This document shows positions 14,201 to 28,400 of a DNA stretch of 64,000 nucleotides, one piece after another. A program made the translations under genes and the position numbers. The stretch is taken from NCBI GenBank assembly GCA_911728435.2, contig OU452205.1, positions 20,020,080-20,084,079 of the forward strand. Direction: 5' to 3'. The notes under the pieces are model-generated. The model was not told the origin of the DNA. It did not search any database and saw nothing but the letters and a program-made list of their open reading frames with translations. The stretch is from Apoderus coryli. Its lineage: Eukaryota; Arthropoda; Insecta; Coleoptera; Attelabidae. The number at the start of each line of letters is the position of its first letter. Within the stretch, counting starts at the first letter, position 1.

Positions 14201-15780
14201 CCCAAAAAGCTGTTTTCTCACTTAGAATTTAAAAGTAAATTGTATTAGTCTAAAGAAATTAGATTAAGCATAAAAAAGCAAATTAGAACGAATTAGAGCG
14301 TTTTGTTACTAAAATTTTGGTATTTAGAATTAAACTTTTCAAATGGCTCCCAAAAAGCTGTTTTCTCACTTAGAATTTAAAAGTAAATTTTATTAGTAGA
14401 TTTAGCGCGTTTTGTTACTAAAATTTTGTTATTTAGAATTAAACTTTTCAAATGGCTCCCAAAAAGCTGTTTTCTCACTTAGAATTTAAAAGTAAATTTT
14501 ATTAGTCAAAAGAAATTAGATTAAGCATAAAAAAGCAAATTAGAACGAATTAGAGCGTTTTGTTACTAAAATTTTGTTATTTAGAATTAAACGTTTCAAA
14601 TGGCTCCCAAAAAGCTGTTTTCTCACTTAGAAATTAAAAGTAAATTTTATTAGTCAAAAGAAATTAGATTAAGCATAAAAAAGCAAATTAGAACGAATTA
14701 GAGCGTTTTGTTACTAAAATTTTGTTATTTAGAATTAAACTTTTCAAATGGCTCCCAAAAAGCTGTTTTTCTCACTTAGAATTTAAAAGTTAATTTTATT
14801 AGTCAAAAGAAATTAGATTAAGCATAAAAAAGCAAATTAGAACGAATTAGAGCGTTTTGTTACTAAAATTTTGTTATTTAGAATTAAACTTTTCAATGGC
14901 TCCCAAAAAGCTGTTTTCTCACTTAGAATTTAAAAGTTAATTTTATTAGTCAAAAGAAATTAGATTAAGCATAAAAAAGCAAATTAGAACGAATTAGAGC
15001 GTTTTGTTACTAAAATTTTGTTATTTAGAATTAAACTTTTCAAATGGCTCCCAAAAAGCTGTTTTCTCACTTAGAATTTAAAAGTAAATTGTATTAGTCT
15101 AAAGAAATTAGATTAAGCATAAAAAAGCAAATTAGAACGAATTAGAGCGTTTTGTTACTAAAATTTTGGTATTTAGAATTAAACTTTTCAAATGGCTCCC
15201 AAAAAGCTGTTTTCTCACTTAGAATTTAAAAGTAAATTTTATTAGTAGATTTAGCGCGTTTTGTTACTAAAATTTTGTTATTTAGAATTAAACTTTTCAA
15301 ATGGCTCCCAAAAAGCTGTTTTCTCACTTAGAATTTAAAAGTAAATTTTATTAGTCAAAAGAAATTAGATTAAGCATAAAAAAGCAAATTAGAACGAATT
15401 AGAGCGTTTTGTTACTAAAATTTTGTTATTTAGAATTAAACGTTTCAAATGGCTCCCAAAAAGCTGTTTTCTCACTTAGAAATTAAAAGTAAATTTTATT
15501 AGTCAAAAGAAATTAGATTAAGCATAAAAAAGCAAATTAGAACGAATTAGAGCGTTTTGTTACTAAAATTTTGTTATTTAGAATTAAACTTTTCAAATGG
15601 CTCCCAAAAAGCTGTTTTCTCACTTAGAATTTAAAAGTAAATTTTATTAGTGAAAATAAGTTAGATTAAGCGTAAATAAGCAATTTAGAACGAATTAGCG
15701 CGTTTTGTTACTAAAATTTTGTTATTTGGAATTAAACGTTCAAATGGCTGCCAAAAAGCTGTTTTCTCACTTAGAATTTA

Positions 15781-18700
15781 AAAGTAAATTTTATTAGTGA
15801 AAATAAGTTAGATTAAGCGTAAAAAATAAGCAATTTAGAACGTATTAGAGCGTTTTGTTACTAAAATTTTGTTATTTAGAATTAAACGTTTCAAATGGCT
15901 CCCAAAAAGCTGTTTTCTCACTTAGAAATTAAAAGTAAATTTTATTAGTCAAAAGAAATTAGATTAAGCATAAAAAAGCAAATTAGAACGAATTAGAGCG
16001 TTTTGTTACTAAAATTTTGTTATTTAGAATTAAACTTTTCAAATGGCTCCCAAAAAGCTGTTTTCTCACTTAGAATTTAAAAGTTAATTTTATTAGTCAA
16101 AAGAAATTAGATTAAGCATAAAAAAGCAAATTAGAACGAATAAGAGCGTTTTGTTACTAAAATTTTGTTATTTAGAATTAAACTTTTCAAATGGCTCCCA
16201 AAAAGCTGTTTTCTCACTTAGAATTTAAAAGTTAATTTTATTAGTCAAAAGAAATTAGATTAAGCATAAAAAAGCAAATTAGAACGAATTAGAGCGTTTT
16301 GTTACTAAAATTTTGTTATTTAGAATTAAACTTTTCAAATGGCTCCCAAAAAGCTGTTTTCTCACTTAGAATTTAAAAGTAAATTTTATTAGTAGATTTA
16401 GCGCGTTTTGTTACTAAAATTTTGTTATTTAGAATTAAACTTTTCAAATGGCTCCCAAAAAGCTGTTTTCTCACTTAGAAATTAAAAGTAAATTTTATTA
16501 GTCTAAAGAAATTAGATTAAGCATAAAAAGCAAATTAGAACGAATTAGAGCGTTTTGTTACTAAAATTTTGGTATTTAGAATTAAACTTTTCAAATGGCT
16601 CCCAAAAAGCTGTTTTCTCACTTAGAATTTAAAAGTAAATTTTATTTGTAGATTTAGCGCGTTTTGTTACTAAAATTTTGTTATTTAGAATTAAACTTTT
16701 CAAATGGCTCCCAAAAAGCTGTTTTCTCACTTAGAATTTAAAAGTAAATTTTATTAGTCAAAAGAAATTAGATTAAGCATAAAAAAGCAAATTAGAACGA
16801 ATTAGAGCGTTTTGTTACTAAAATTTTGTTATTTAGAATTAAACTTTTCAAATGGCTCCCAAAAAGCTGTTTTCTCACTTAGAATTTAAAAGTAAATTTT
16901 ATTAGTCCAAAGAAATTAGATTAAGCATAAAAAAGCAAATTAGAACAATTTAGCGCGTTTTGTTACTGAAATTTTGCTATTTAGAATTAAACTTTTCAAA
17001 TGGCTCCCAAAAAGCTGTTTTCTCACTTAGAATTTAAAAGTAAATTTTATTAGTGAAAATAAGTTAGATTAAGCGTAAATAAGCAATTTAGAACGAATTA
17101 GCGCGTTTTGTTACTAAAATTTTGATATTTAGAATTAAACGTTCAAATGGCTCCCAAAAAGCTGTTTTCTCACTAAGAATTTAAAAGTAAATTTTATTAG
17201 TCAAAAGAAATTAGATTAAGCATAAAAAAGCAAATTAGAACGAATTAGAGCGTTTTGTTACTAAAATTTTGTTATTTAGAATTAAACGTTTCAAATGGCT
17301 CCCAAAAAGCTGTTTTCTCACTTAGAAATTAAAAGTAAATTTTATTAGTCAAAAGAAATTAGATTAAGCATAAAAAAGCAAATTAGAACGAATTAGAGCG
17401 TTTTGTTACTAAAATTTTGTTATTTAGAATTAAACTTTTCAAATGGCTCCCAAAAAGCTGTTTTCTCACTTAAAATTTAAAAGTAAATTTTATTAGTCAA
17501 AAGAAATTAGATTAAGCATAAAAAAGCAAATTAGAACGAATTAGAGCGTTTTGTTACTAAAATTTTGGTATTTAGAATTAAACTTTTCAAATGGCTCCCA
17601 AAAAGCTGTTTTCTCACTTAGAATTTAAAAGTAAATTTTATTAGTGAAAATAAGTTAGATTAAGCGTAAAAAATAAGCAATTTAGAACGTATTAGAGCGT
17701 TTTGTTACTAAAATTTTGTTATTTAGAATTAAACGTTTCAAATGGCTCCCAAAAAGCTGTTTTCTCACTTAGAAATTAAAAGTAAATTTTATTAGTCAAA
17801 AGAAATTAGATTAAGCATAAAAAAGCAAATTAGAACGAATAAGAGCGTTTTGTTACTAAAATTTTGTTATTTAGAATTAAACTTTTCAAATGGCTCCCAA
17901 AAAGCTGTTTTCTCACTTAGAATTTAAAAGTTAATTTTATTAGTCAAAAGAAATTAGATTAAGCATAAAAAAGCAAATTAGAACGAATTAGAGCGTTTTG
18001 TTACTAAAATTTTGTTATTTAGAATTAAACTTTTCAAATGGCTCCCAAAAAGCTGTTTTCTCACTTAGAATTTAAAAGTAAATTTTATTAGTAGATTTAG
18101 CGCGTTTTGTTACTAAAATTTTGTTATTTAGAATTAAACTTTTCAAATGGCTCCCAAAAAGCTGTTTTCTCACTTAGAAATTAAAAGTAAATTTTATTAG
18201 TCTAAAGAAATTAGATTAAGCATAAAAAAGCAAATTAGAACGAATTAGAGCGTTTTGTTACTAAAATTTTGGTATTTAGAATTAAACTTTTCAAATGGCT
18301 CCCAAAAAGCTGTTTTCTCACTTAGAATTTAAAAGTAAATTTTATTTGTAGATTTAGCGCGTTTTGTTACTAAAATTTTGTTATTTAGAATTAAACTTTT
18401 CAAATGGCTCCCAAAAAGCTGTTTTCTCACTTAGAATTTAAAAGTAAATTTTATTAGTCAAAAGAAATTAGATTAAGCATAAAAAAGCAAATTAGAACGA
18501 ATTAGAGCGTTTTGTTACTAAAATTTTGTTATTTAGAATTAAACTTTTCAAATGGCTCCCAAAAAGCTGTTTTCTCACTTAGAATTTAAAAGTAAATTTT
18601 ATTAGTCCAAAGAAATTAGATTAAGCATAAAAAAGCAAATTAGAACAATTTAGCGCGTTTTGTTACTGAAATTTTGCTATTTAGAATTAAACTTTTCAAA

Positions 18701-21180
18701 TGGCTCCCAAAAAGCTGTTTTCTCACTTAGAATTTAAAAGTAAATTTTATTAGTGAAAATAAGTTAGATTAAGCGTAAATAAGCAATTTAGAACGAATTA
18801 GCGCGTTTTGTTACTAAAATTTTGATATTTAGAATTAAACGTTCAAATGGCTCCCAAAAAGCTGTTTTCTCACTAAGAATTTAAAAGTAAATTTTATTAG
18901 TCAAAAGAAATTAGATTAAGCATAAAAAAGCAAATTAGAACGAATTAGAGCGTTTTGTTACTAAAATTTTGTTATTTAGAATTAAACGTTTCAAATGGCT
19001 CCCAAAAAGCTGTTTTCTCACTTAGAAATTAAAAGTAAATTTTATTAGTCAAAAGAAATTAGATTAAGCATAAAAAAGCAAATTAGAACGAATTAGAGCG
19101 TTTTGTTACTAAAATTTTGTTATTTAGAATTAAACTTTTCAAATGGCTCCCAAAAAGCTGTTTTCTCACTTAAAATTTAAAAGTAAATTTTATTAGTCAA
19201 AAGAAATTAGATTAAGCATAAAAAAGCAAATTAGAACGAATTAGAGCGTTTTGTTACTAAAATTTTGGTATTTAGAATTAAACTTTTCAAATGGCTCCCA
19301 AAAAGCTGTTTTCTCACTTAGAATTTAAAAGTAAATTTTATTAGTAGATTTAGCGCGTTTTGTTACTAAAATTTTGTTATTTAGAATTAAACTTTTCAAA
19401 TGGCTCCCAAAAAGCTGTTTTCTCACTTAGAAATTAAAAGTAAATTTTATTAGTCTAAAGAAATTAGATTAAGCATAAAAAAGCAAATTAGAACGAATTA
19501 GCGCGTTTTATTACTAAAATTTTGTTATTTAGAATTAAACTTTTCAAATGGCTCCCAAAAAGCTGTTTTCTCACTTAGAATTTAAAAGTAAATTTTATTA
19601 GTGAAAATAAGTTAGATTAAGCGTAAATAAGCAATTTAGAACGAATTAGCGCGTTTTGTTACTAAAATTTTGTTATTTGGAATTAAACGTTCAAATGGCT
19701 GCCAAAAAGCTGTTTTCTCACTTAGAATTTAAAAGTAAATTTTATTAGTGAAAATAAGTTAGATTAAGCGTAAATAAGCAATTTAGAACGTATTAGAGCG
19801 TTTTGTTACTAAAATTTTGTTATTTAGAATTAAACGTTTCAAATGGCTCCCAAAAAGCTGTTTTCTCACTTAGAAATTAAAAGTAAATTTTATTAGTCAA
19901 AAGAAATTAGATTAAGCATAAAAAAGCAAATTAAAACGAATTAGAGCGTTTTGTTACTAAAATTTTGGTATTTAGAATTAAACTTTTCAAATGGCTCCCA
20001 AAAAGCTGTTTTCTCACTTAAAATTTAAAAGTAAATTTTATTAGTCAAAAGAAATTAGATTAAGCATAAAAAAGCAAATTAGAACGAATTAGAGCGTTTT
20101 GTTACTAAAATTTTGGTATTTAGAATTAAACTTTTCAAATGGCTCCCAAAAAGCTGTTTTCTCACTTAGAATTTAAAAGTAAATTTTATTTGTAGATTTA
20201 GCGCGTTTTGTTACTAAAATTTTGTTATTTAGAATTAAACTTTTCAAATGGCTCCCAAAAAGCTGTTTTCTCACTTAGAATTTAAAAGTAAATTTTATTA
20301 GTCAAAAGAAATTAGATTAAGCATAAAAAAGCAAATTAGAACGAATTAGAGCGTTTTGTTACTAAAATTTTGTTATTTAGAATTAAACTTTTCAAATGGC
20401 TCCCAAAAAGCTGTTTTCTCACTTAGAATTTAAAAGTAAATTTTATTAGTCCAAAGAAATTAGATTAAGCATAAAAAAGCAAATTAGAACGATTTAGCGC
20501 GTTTTGTTACTGAAATTTTGCTATTTAGAATTAAACTTTTCAAATGGCTCCCAAAAAGCTGTTTTCTCACTTAGAATTTAAAAGTAAATTTTATTAGTGA
20601 AAATAAGTTAGATTAAGCGTAAATAAGCAATTTAGAACGAATTAGCGCGTTTTGTTACTAAAATTTTGATATTTAGAATTAAACGTTCAAATGGCTCCCA
20701 AAAAGCTGTTTTCTCACTAAGAATTTAAAAGTAAATTTTATTAGTCAAAAGAAATTAGATTAAGCATAAAAAAGCAAATTAAAACGAATTAGAGCGTTTT
20801 GTTACTAAAATTTTGTTATTTAGAATTAAACGTTTCAAATGGCTCCCAAAAAGCTGTTTTCTCACTTAGAAATTAAAAGTAAATTTTATTAGTCAAAAGA
20901 AATTAGATTAAGCATAAAAAAGCAAATTAGAACGAATTAGAGCGTTTTGTTACTAAAATTTTGTTATTTAGAATTAAACTTTTCAAATGGCTCCCAAAAA
21001 GCTGTTTTCTCACTTAAAATTTAAAAGTAAATTTTATTAGTCAAAAGAAATTAGATTAAGCATAAAAAAGCAAATTAGAACGAATTAGAGCGTTTTGTTA
21101 CTAAAATTTTGGTATTTAGAATTAAACTTTTCAAATGGCTCCCAAAAAGCTGTTTTCTCTCTTAGAATTTAAAAGTAAAT
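15781..21180. repeat. Higher-order repeat of about 1.70-1.85 kb, two to three copies
   Basis: Linked private variants recur: TTTATTTGTA at 16641, 18341 and 20185; CACTAAGAAT at 17171, 18871 and 20715; the insertion GCGTAAAAAATAAG at about 15821 and 17668; TAAGAGCG at 16141 and 17840; GAACAATTTAGCGCG in the first two copies only. Offsets are 1,700, 1,844 and 1,847 bp. The difference of about 147 bp means copies differ by one monomer, as expected from unequal exchange. The third copy is partial. Confidence 0.85.
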
Positions 21181-22440
21181 TTTATTAGTAGATTTAGCGC
21201 GTTTTGTTACTAAAATTTTGTTATTTAGAATTAAACTTTTTAAATGGCTCCCAAAAAGCTGTTTTCTCACTTAGAAATTAAAAGTAAATTTTATTAGTCT
21301 AAAGAAATTAGATTAAGCATAAAAAAGCAAATTAGAACGAATTAGCGCGTTTTATTACTAAAATTTTGTTATTTAGAATTAAACTTTTCAAATGGCTCCC
21401 AAAAAGCTGTTTTCTCACTTAGAATTTAAAAGTAAATTTTATTAGTGAAAATAAGTTAGATTAAGCGTAAATAAGCAATTTAGAACGAATTAGCGCGTTT
21501 TGTTACTAAAATTTTGTTATTTGGAATTAAACGTTCAAATGGCTGCCAAAAAGCTGTTTTCTCACTTAGAATTTAAAAGTAAATTTTATTAGTGAAAATA
21601 AGTTAGATTAAGCGTAAATAAGCAATTTAGAACGTATTAGAGCGTTTTGTTACTAAAATTTTGTTATTTAGAATTAAACGTTTCAAATGGCTCCCAAAAA
21701 GCTGTTTTCTCACTTAGAAATTAAAAGTAAATTTTATTAGTCAAAAGAAATTAGATTAAGCATAAAAAAGCAAATTAGAACGAATTAGAGCGTTTTGTTA
21801 CTAAAATTTTGGTATTTAGAATTAAACTTTTCAAATGGCTACCAAAAAGCTGTTTTCTCACTTAAAATTTAAAAGTAAATTTTATTAGTCAAAAGAAATT
21901 AGATTAAGCATAAAAAAGCAAATTAGAACGAATTAGAGCGTTTTGTTACTAAAATTTTGGTATTTAGAATTAAACTTTTCAAATGGCTCCCAAAAAGCTG
22001 TTTTCTCACTTAGAATTTAAAAGTAAATTTTATTAGTAGATTTAGCGCGTTTTGTTACTAAAATTTTGTTATTTAGAATTAAACTTTTCAAATGGCTCCC
22101 AAAAAGCTGTTTTCTCACTTAGAATTTAAAAGTAAATTTTATTAGTCAAAAGAAATTAGATTAAGCATAAAAAAGCAAATTAGAACGAATTAGAGCGTTT
22201 TGTTACTAAAATTTTGTTATTTAGAATTAAACGTTTCAAATGGCTCCCAAAAAGCTGTTTTCTCACTTAGAAATTAAAAGTAAATTTTATTAGTCAAAAG
22301 AAATTAGATTAAGCATAAAAAAGCAAATTAGAACGAATTAGAGCGTTTTGTTACTAAAATTTTGTTATTTAGAATTAAACTTTTCAAATGGCTCCCAAAA
22401 AGCTGTTTTCTCACTTAGAATTTAAAAGTAAATTTTATTA

Positions 22441-25400
22441 GTGAAAATAAGTTAGATTAAGCGTAAATAAGCAATTTAGAACGAATTAGCGCGTTTTGTT
22501 ACTAAAATTTTGATATTTAGAATTAAACGTTCAAATGGCTCCCAAAAAGCTGTTTTCTCACTTAGAATTTAAAAGTAAATTTTATTAGTAGATTTAGCGC
22601 GTTTTGTTACTAAAATTTTGTTATTTAGAATTAAACTTTTCAAATGGCTCCCAAAAAGCTGTTTTCTCACTTAGAATTTAAAAGTAAATTTTATTAGTCA
22701 AAAGAAATTAGATTAAGCATAAAAAAGCAAATTAGAACGAATTAGAGCGTTTTGTTACTAAAATTTTGTTATTTAGAATTAAACTTTTCAAATGGCTCCC
22801 AAAAAGCTGTTTTCTCACTTAGAATTTAAAAGTAAATTTTATTAGTCTAAAGAAATTAGATTAAGCATAAAAAAGCAAATTAGAACGATTTAGCGCGTTT
22901 TGTTACTAAAATTTTGTTATTTAGAATTAAACTTTTCAAATGGCTCCCAAAAAGCTGTTTTCTCACTTAGAATTTAAAAGTAAATTTTATTAGTCTAAAG
23001 AAATTAGATTAAGCGTAAATAAGCAATTTAGAACGAATTAGCGCGTTTTGTTACTAAAATTTTGTTATTTAGAATTAAACTTTTCAAATGGCTCCCAAAA
23101 AGCTGTTTTCTCACTTAGAATTTAAAAGTAAATTTTATTAGTGAAAATAAGTTAGATTAAGCGTAAATAAGCAATTTAGAACGAATTAGCGCGTTTTGTT
23201 ACTAAAATTTTGTTATTTGGAATTAAACGTTCAAATGGCTGCCAAAAAGCTGTTTTCTCACTTAGAATTTAAAAGTAAATTTTATTAGTGAAAATAAGTT
23301 AGATTAAGCGTAAATAAGCAATTTAGAACGTATTAGAGCGTTTTGTTACTAAAATTTTGTTATTTGGAATTAAACGTTCAAATGGCTGCCATAAAGCTGT
23401 TTTCTCACTTAGAATTTAAAAGTAAATTTTATTAGTGAAAATAAGTTAGATTAAGCGTAAATAAGCAATTTAGAACGTATTAGAGCGTTTTGTTACTAAA
23501 ATTTTGTTATTTAGAATTAAACTTTTCAAAGGGCTCCCAAAAAGCTGTTTTCTCACTTAAAATTTAAAAGTAAATTTTATTAGTCAAAAGAAATTAGATT
23601 AAGCATAAAAAAGCAAATTAGAACGAATTAGAGCGTTTTGTTACTAAAATTTTGTTATTTAGAATTAAACTTTTCAAATGGCTCCCAAAAAGCTGTTTTC
23701 TCACTTAGAATTTAAAAGTAAATTTTATTAGTCTAAAGAAATTAGATTAAGCGTAAATAAGCAATTTAGAACGAATTAGCGCGTTTTGTTACTAAAATTT
23801 TGTTATTTGGAATTAAACGTTCAAATGGCTGCCAAAAAGCTGTTTTCTCACTTAGAATTTAAAAGTAAATTTTATTAGTGAAAATAAGTTAGATTAAGCG
23901 TAAATAAGCAATTTAGAACGTATTAGAGCGTTTTGTTACTAAAATTTTGTTATCTAGAATTAAACTTTTCAAATGGCTCCCAAAAAGCTGTTTTCTCACT
24001 TAAAATTTAAAAGTAAATTTTATTAGTCAAAAGAAATTAGATTAAGCATAAAAAAGCAAATTAGAGCGTTTTGTTACTAAAATTTTGTTATTTAGAATTA
24101 AACTTTTCAAATGGCTCCCAAAAAGCTGTTTTCTCACTTAAAATTTAAAAGTAAATTTCATTAGTCAAAAGAAATTAGATTAAGCATAAAAAAGCAAATT
24201 AGAACGAATTAGAGCGTTTTGTTACTAAAATTTTGTTATTTAGAATTAAACTTTTCAAATGGCTCCCAAAAAGCTGTTTTCTCACTTAAAATTTAAAAGT
24301 AAATTTCATTAGTCAAAAGAAATTAGATTAAGCATAAAAAAGCAAATTAGAACGAATTAGAGCGTTTTGTTACTAAAATTTTGTTATTTAGAATTAAACT
24401 TTTCAAATGGCTCCCAAAAAGCTGTTTTCTCACTTAGAATTTAAAAGTAAATTTTATTAGTGATAATAAGTTAGATTAAGCGTAAATAAGCAATTTAGAA
24501 CGAATTAGCGCGTTTTGTTACTAAAATTTTGATATTTAGAATTAAACGTTCAAATGGCTCCCAAAAAGCTGTTTTCTCACTTAGAATTTAAAAGTAAATT
24601 TTATTAGTCAAAAGAAATTAGATTAAGCATAAAAAAGCAAATTAGAACGAATTAGAGCGTTTTGTTACTAAAATTTTGTTATTTAGAATTAAACTTTTCA
24701 AATGGCTCCCAAAAAGCTGTTTTCTTACTTAGAATTTAAAAGTAAATTTTATTAGTGAAAATAAGTTAGATTAAGCGTAAATAAGCAATTTACAACGAAT
24801 TAGCGCGTTTTGTTACTAAAATTTTGTTATTTAGAATTAAACGTTCAAATGGCTCCCAAAAAGCTGTTTTCTCACTTAGAATTTAAAAGTAAATTTTATT
24901 AGTGAAAATAAGTTAGATTAAGCGTAAATAAGCAATTTAGAACGAATTAGCGTGTTTTGTTACTAAAATTTTGTTATTTAGAATTATACGTTCAAATGGC
25001 TGCCAAAAAGCTGTTTTCTCACTTAGAATTTAAAAGTAAATTTTATTAGTCTAAAGAAATTAGATTAAGCATAAAAAAGCAAATTAGAACGATTTAGCGC
25101 GTTTTGTTACTAAAATTTTGTTATTTAGAATTAAACTTTTCAAATGGCTCCCAAAAAGCTGTTTTCTCACTTAGAATTTAAAAGTAAATTTTATTAGTGA
25201 AAATAAGTTAGATTAAGCGTAAATAAGCAATTTAGAACGAATTAGCGCGTTTTGTTACTAAAATTTTGTTATTTGGAATTAAACGTTCAAATGGCTGCCA
25301 AAAAGCTGTTTTCTCACTTAGAAATTAAAAGTAAATTTTATTAGTGAAAATAAGTTAGATTAAGCGTAAATAAGCAATTTAGAACGTATTAGAGCGTTTT

Positions 25401-28400
25401 GTTACTAAAATTTTGTTATTTAGAATTAAACGTTTCAAATGGCTCCCAAAAAGCTGTTTTCTCACTTAGAAATTAAAAGTAAATTTTATTAGTCAAAAGA
25501 AATTAGATTAAGCATAAAAAAGCAAATTAGAACGAATTAGAGCGTTTTGTTACTAAAATTTTGTTATTTAGAATTAAACTTTTCAAATGGCTCCCAAAAA
25601 GCTGTTTTCTCACTTAGAATTTAAAAGTTAATTTTATTAGTCAAAAGAAATTAGATTAAGCATAAAAAAGCAAATTAGAACGAATTAGAGCGTTTTGTTA
25701 CTAAAATTTTGTTATTTAGAATTAAACTTTTCAAATGGCTCCCAAAAAGCTGTTTTCTCACTTAGAATTTAAAAGTAAATTTTATTAGTAGATTTAGCGC
25801 GTTTTGTTACTAAAATTTTGTTATTTAGAATTAAACTTTTCAAATGGCTCCCAAAAAGCTGTTTTCTCACTTAGAAATTAAAAGTAAATTTTATTAGTCT
25901 AAAGAAATTAGATTAAGCATAAAAAAGCAAATTAGAACGAATTAGAGCGTTTTGTTACTAAAATTTTGGTATTTAGAATTAAACTTTTCAAATGGCTCCC
26001 AAAAAGCTGTTTTCTCACTTAGAATTTAAAAGTAAATTTTATTAGTAGATTTAGCGCGTTTTGTTACTAAAATTTTGTTATTTAGAATTAAACTTTTCAA
26101 ATGGCTCCCAAAAAGCTGTTTTCTCACTTAGAATTTAAAAGTAAATTTTATTAGTCAAAAGAAATTAGATTAAGCATAAAAAAGCAAATTAGAACGAATT
26201 AGAGCGTTTTGTTACTAAAATTTTGTTATTTAGAATTAAACTTTTCAAATGGCTCCCAAAAAGCTGTTTTCTCACTTAGAATTTAAAAGTAAATTTTATT
26301 AGTCCAAAGAAATTAGATTAAGCATAAAAAAGCAAATTAGAACGATTTAGCGCGTTTTGTTACTGAAATTTTGCTATTTAGAATTAAACTTTTCAAATGG
26401 CTCCCAAAAAGCTGTTTTCTCACTTAGAATTTAAAAGTAAATTTTATTAGTGAAAATAAGTTAGATTAAGCGTAAATAAGCAATTTTAGAACGAATTAGC
26501 GCGTTTTGTTACTAAAATTTTGATATTTAGAATTAAACGTTCAAATGGCTCCCAAAAAGCTGTTTTCCTCACTTAGAATTTAAAAGTAAATTTTGTTAGT
26601 AGATTTAGCGCGTTTTGTTACTAAAATTTTGTTATTTAGAATTAAACTTTTCAAATGGCTCCCAAAAAGCTGTTTTCTCACTTAGAATTTAAAAGTAAAT
26701 TTTATTAGTCAAAAGAAATTAGATTAGGCATAAAAAAGCAAATTAGAACGAATTAGAGCGTTTTGTTACTAAAATTTTGTTATTTAGAATTAAACTTTTC
26801 AAATGGCTCCCAAAAAGCTGTTTTCTCACTTAGAATTTAAAAGTAAATTTTATTAGTCCAAAGAAATTAGATTAAGCATAAAAAAGCAAATTAGAACGAT
26901 TTAGCGCGTTTTGTTACTGAAATTTTGCTATTTAGAATTAAACTTTTCAAATGGCTCCCAAAAAGCTGTTTTCTCACTTAGAATTTAAAAGTAAATTTTA
27001 TTAGTGAAAATAAGTTAGATTAAGCGTAAATAAGCAATTTAGAACGAATTAGCGCGTTTTGTTACTAAAATTTTGATATTTAGAATTAAACGTTCAAATG
27101 GCTCCCAAAAAGCTGTTTTCTCACTTAGAATTTAAAAGTAAATTTTGTTAGTAGATTTAGCGCGTTTTGTTACTAAAATTTTGTTATTTAGAATTAAACT
27201 TTTCAAATGGCTCCCAAAAAGCTGTTTTCTCACTTAGAATTTAAAAGTAAATTTTATTAGTCAAAAGAAATTAGATTAAGCATAAAAAAGCAAATTAGAA
27301 CGAATTAGAGCGTTTTGTTACTAAAATTTTGTTATTTAGAATTAAACTTTTCAAATGGCTCCCAAAAAGCTGTTTTCTCACTTAGAATTTAAAAGTAAAT
27401 TTTATTAGTCTAAAGAAATTAGATTAAGCATAAAAAAGCAAATTAGAACGATTTAGCGCGTTTTGCTACTAAAATTTTGTTATTTAGAATTAAACTTTTC
27501 AAATGGCTCCCAAAAAGCTGTTTTCTCACTTAGAATTTAAAAGTAAATTTTATTAGTCTAAAGAAATTAGATTAAGCGTAAATAAGCAATTTAGAACGAA
27601 TTAGCGCGTTTTGTTACTAAAATTTTGTTATTTAGAATTAAACTTTTCAAATGGCTCCCAAAAAGCTGTTTTCTCACTTAGAATTTAAAAGTAAATTTTA
27701 TTAGTCAAAAGAAATTAGATTAAGCATAAAAAAGCAAATTAGAACGAATTAGAGCGTTTTGTTACTAAAATTTTGGTATTTAGAATTAAACTTTTCAAAT
27801 GGCTCCCAAAAAGCTGTTTTCTCACTTAGAATTTAAAAGTAAATTTTATTAGTAGATTTAGCGCGTTTTGTTACTAAAATTTTGTTATTTAGAATTAAAC
27901 TTTTCAAATGGCTCCCAAAAAGCTGTTTTCTCACTTAGAAATTAAAAGTAAATTTTATTAGTCTAAAGAAATTAGATTAAGCATAAAAAAGCAAATTAGA
28001 ACCAATTAGAGCGTTTTGTTATTAAAATTTTGGTATATAGAATTAAACTTTTCAAATGGCTCCCAAAAAGCTGTTTTCTCACTTAGAATTTAAAAGTAAA
28101 TTTTATTAGTAGATTTAGCGCGTTTTGTTACTAAAATTTTGTTATTTAGAATTAAACTTTTCAAATGGCTCCCAAAAGCTGTTTTCTCACTTAGAATTTA
28201 AAAGTAAATTTTATTAGTCAAAAGAAATTAGATTAAGCATAAAAAAGCAAATTAGAACGAATTAGAGCGTTTTGTTACTAAAATTTTGTTATTTAGAATT
28301 AAACGTTTCAAATGGCTCCCAAAAAGCTGTTTTCTCACTTAGAAATTAAAAGTAAATTTTATTAGTCAAAAGAAATTAGATTAAGCATAAAAAAGCAAAT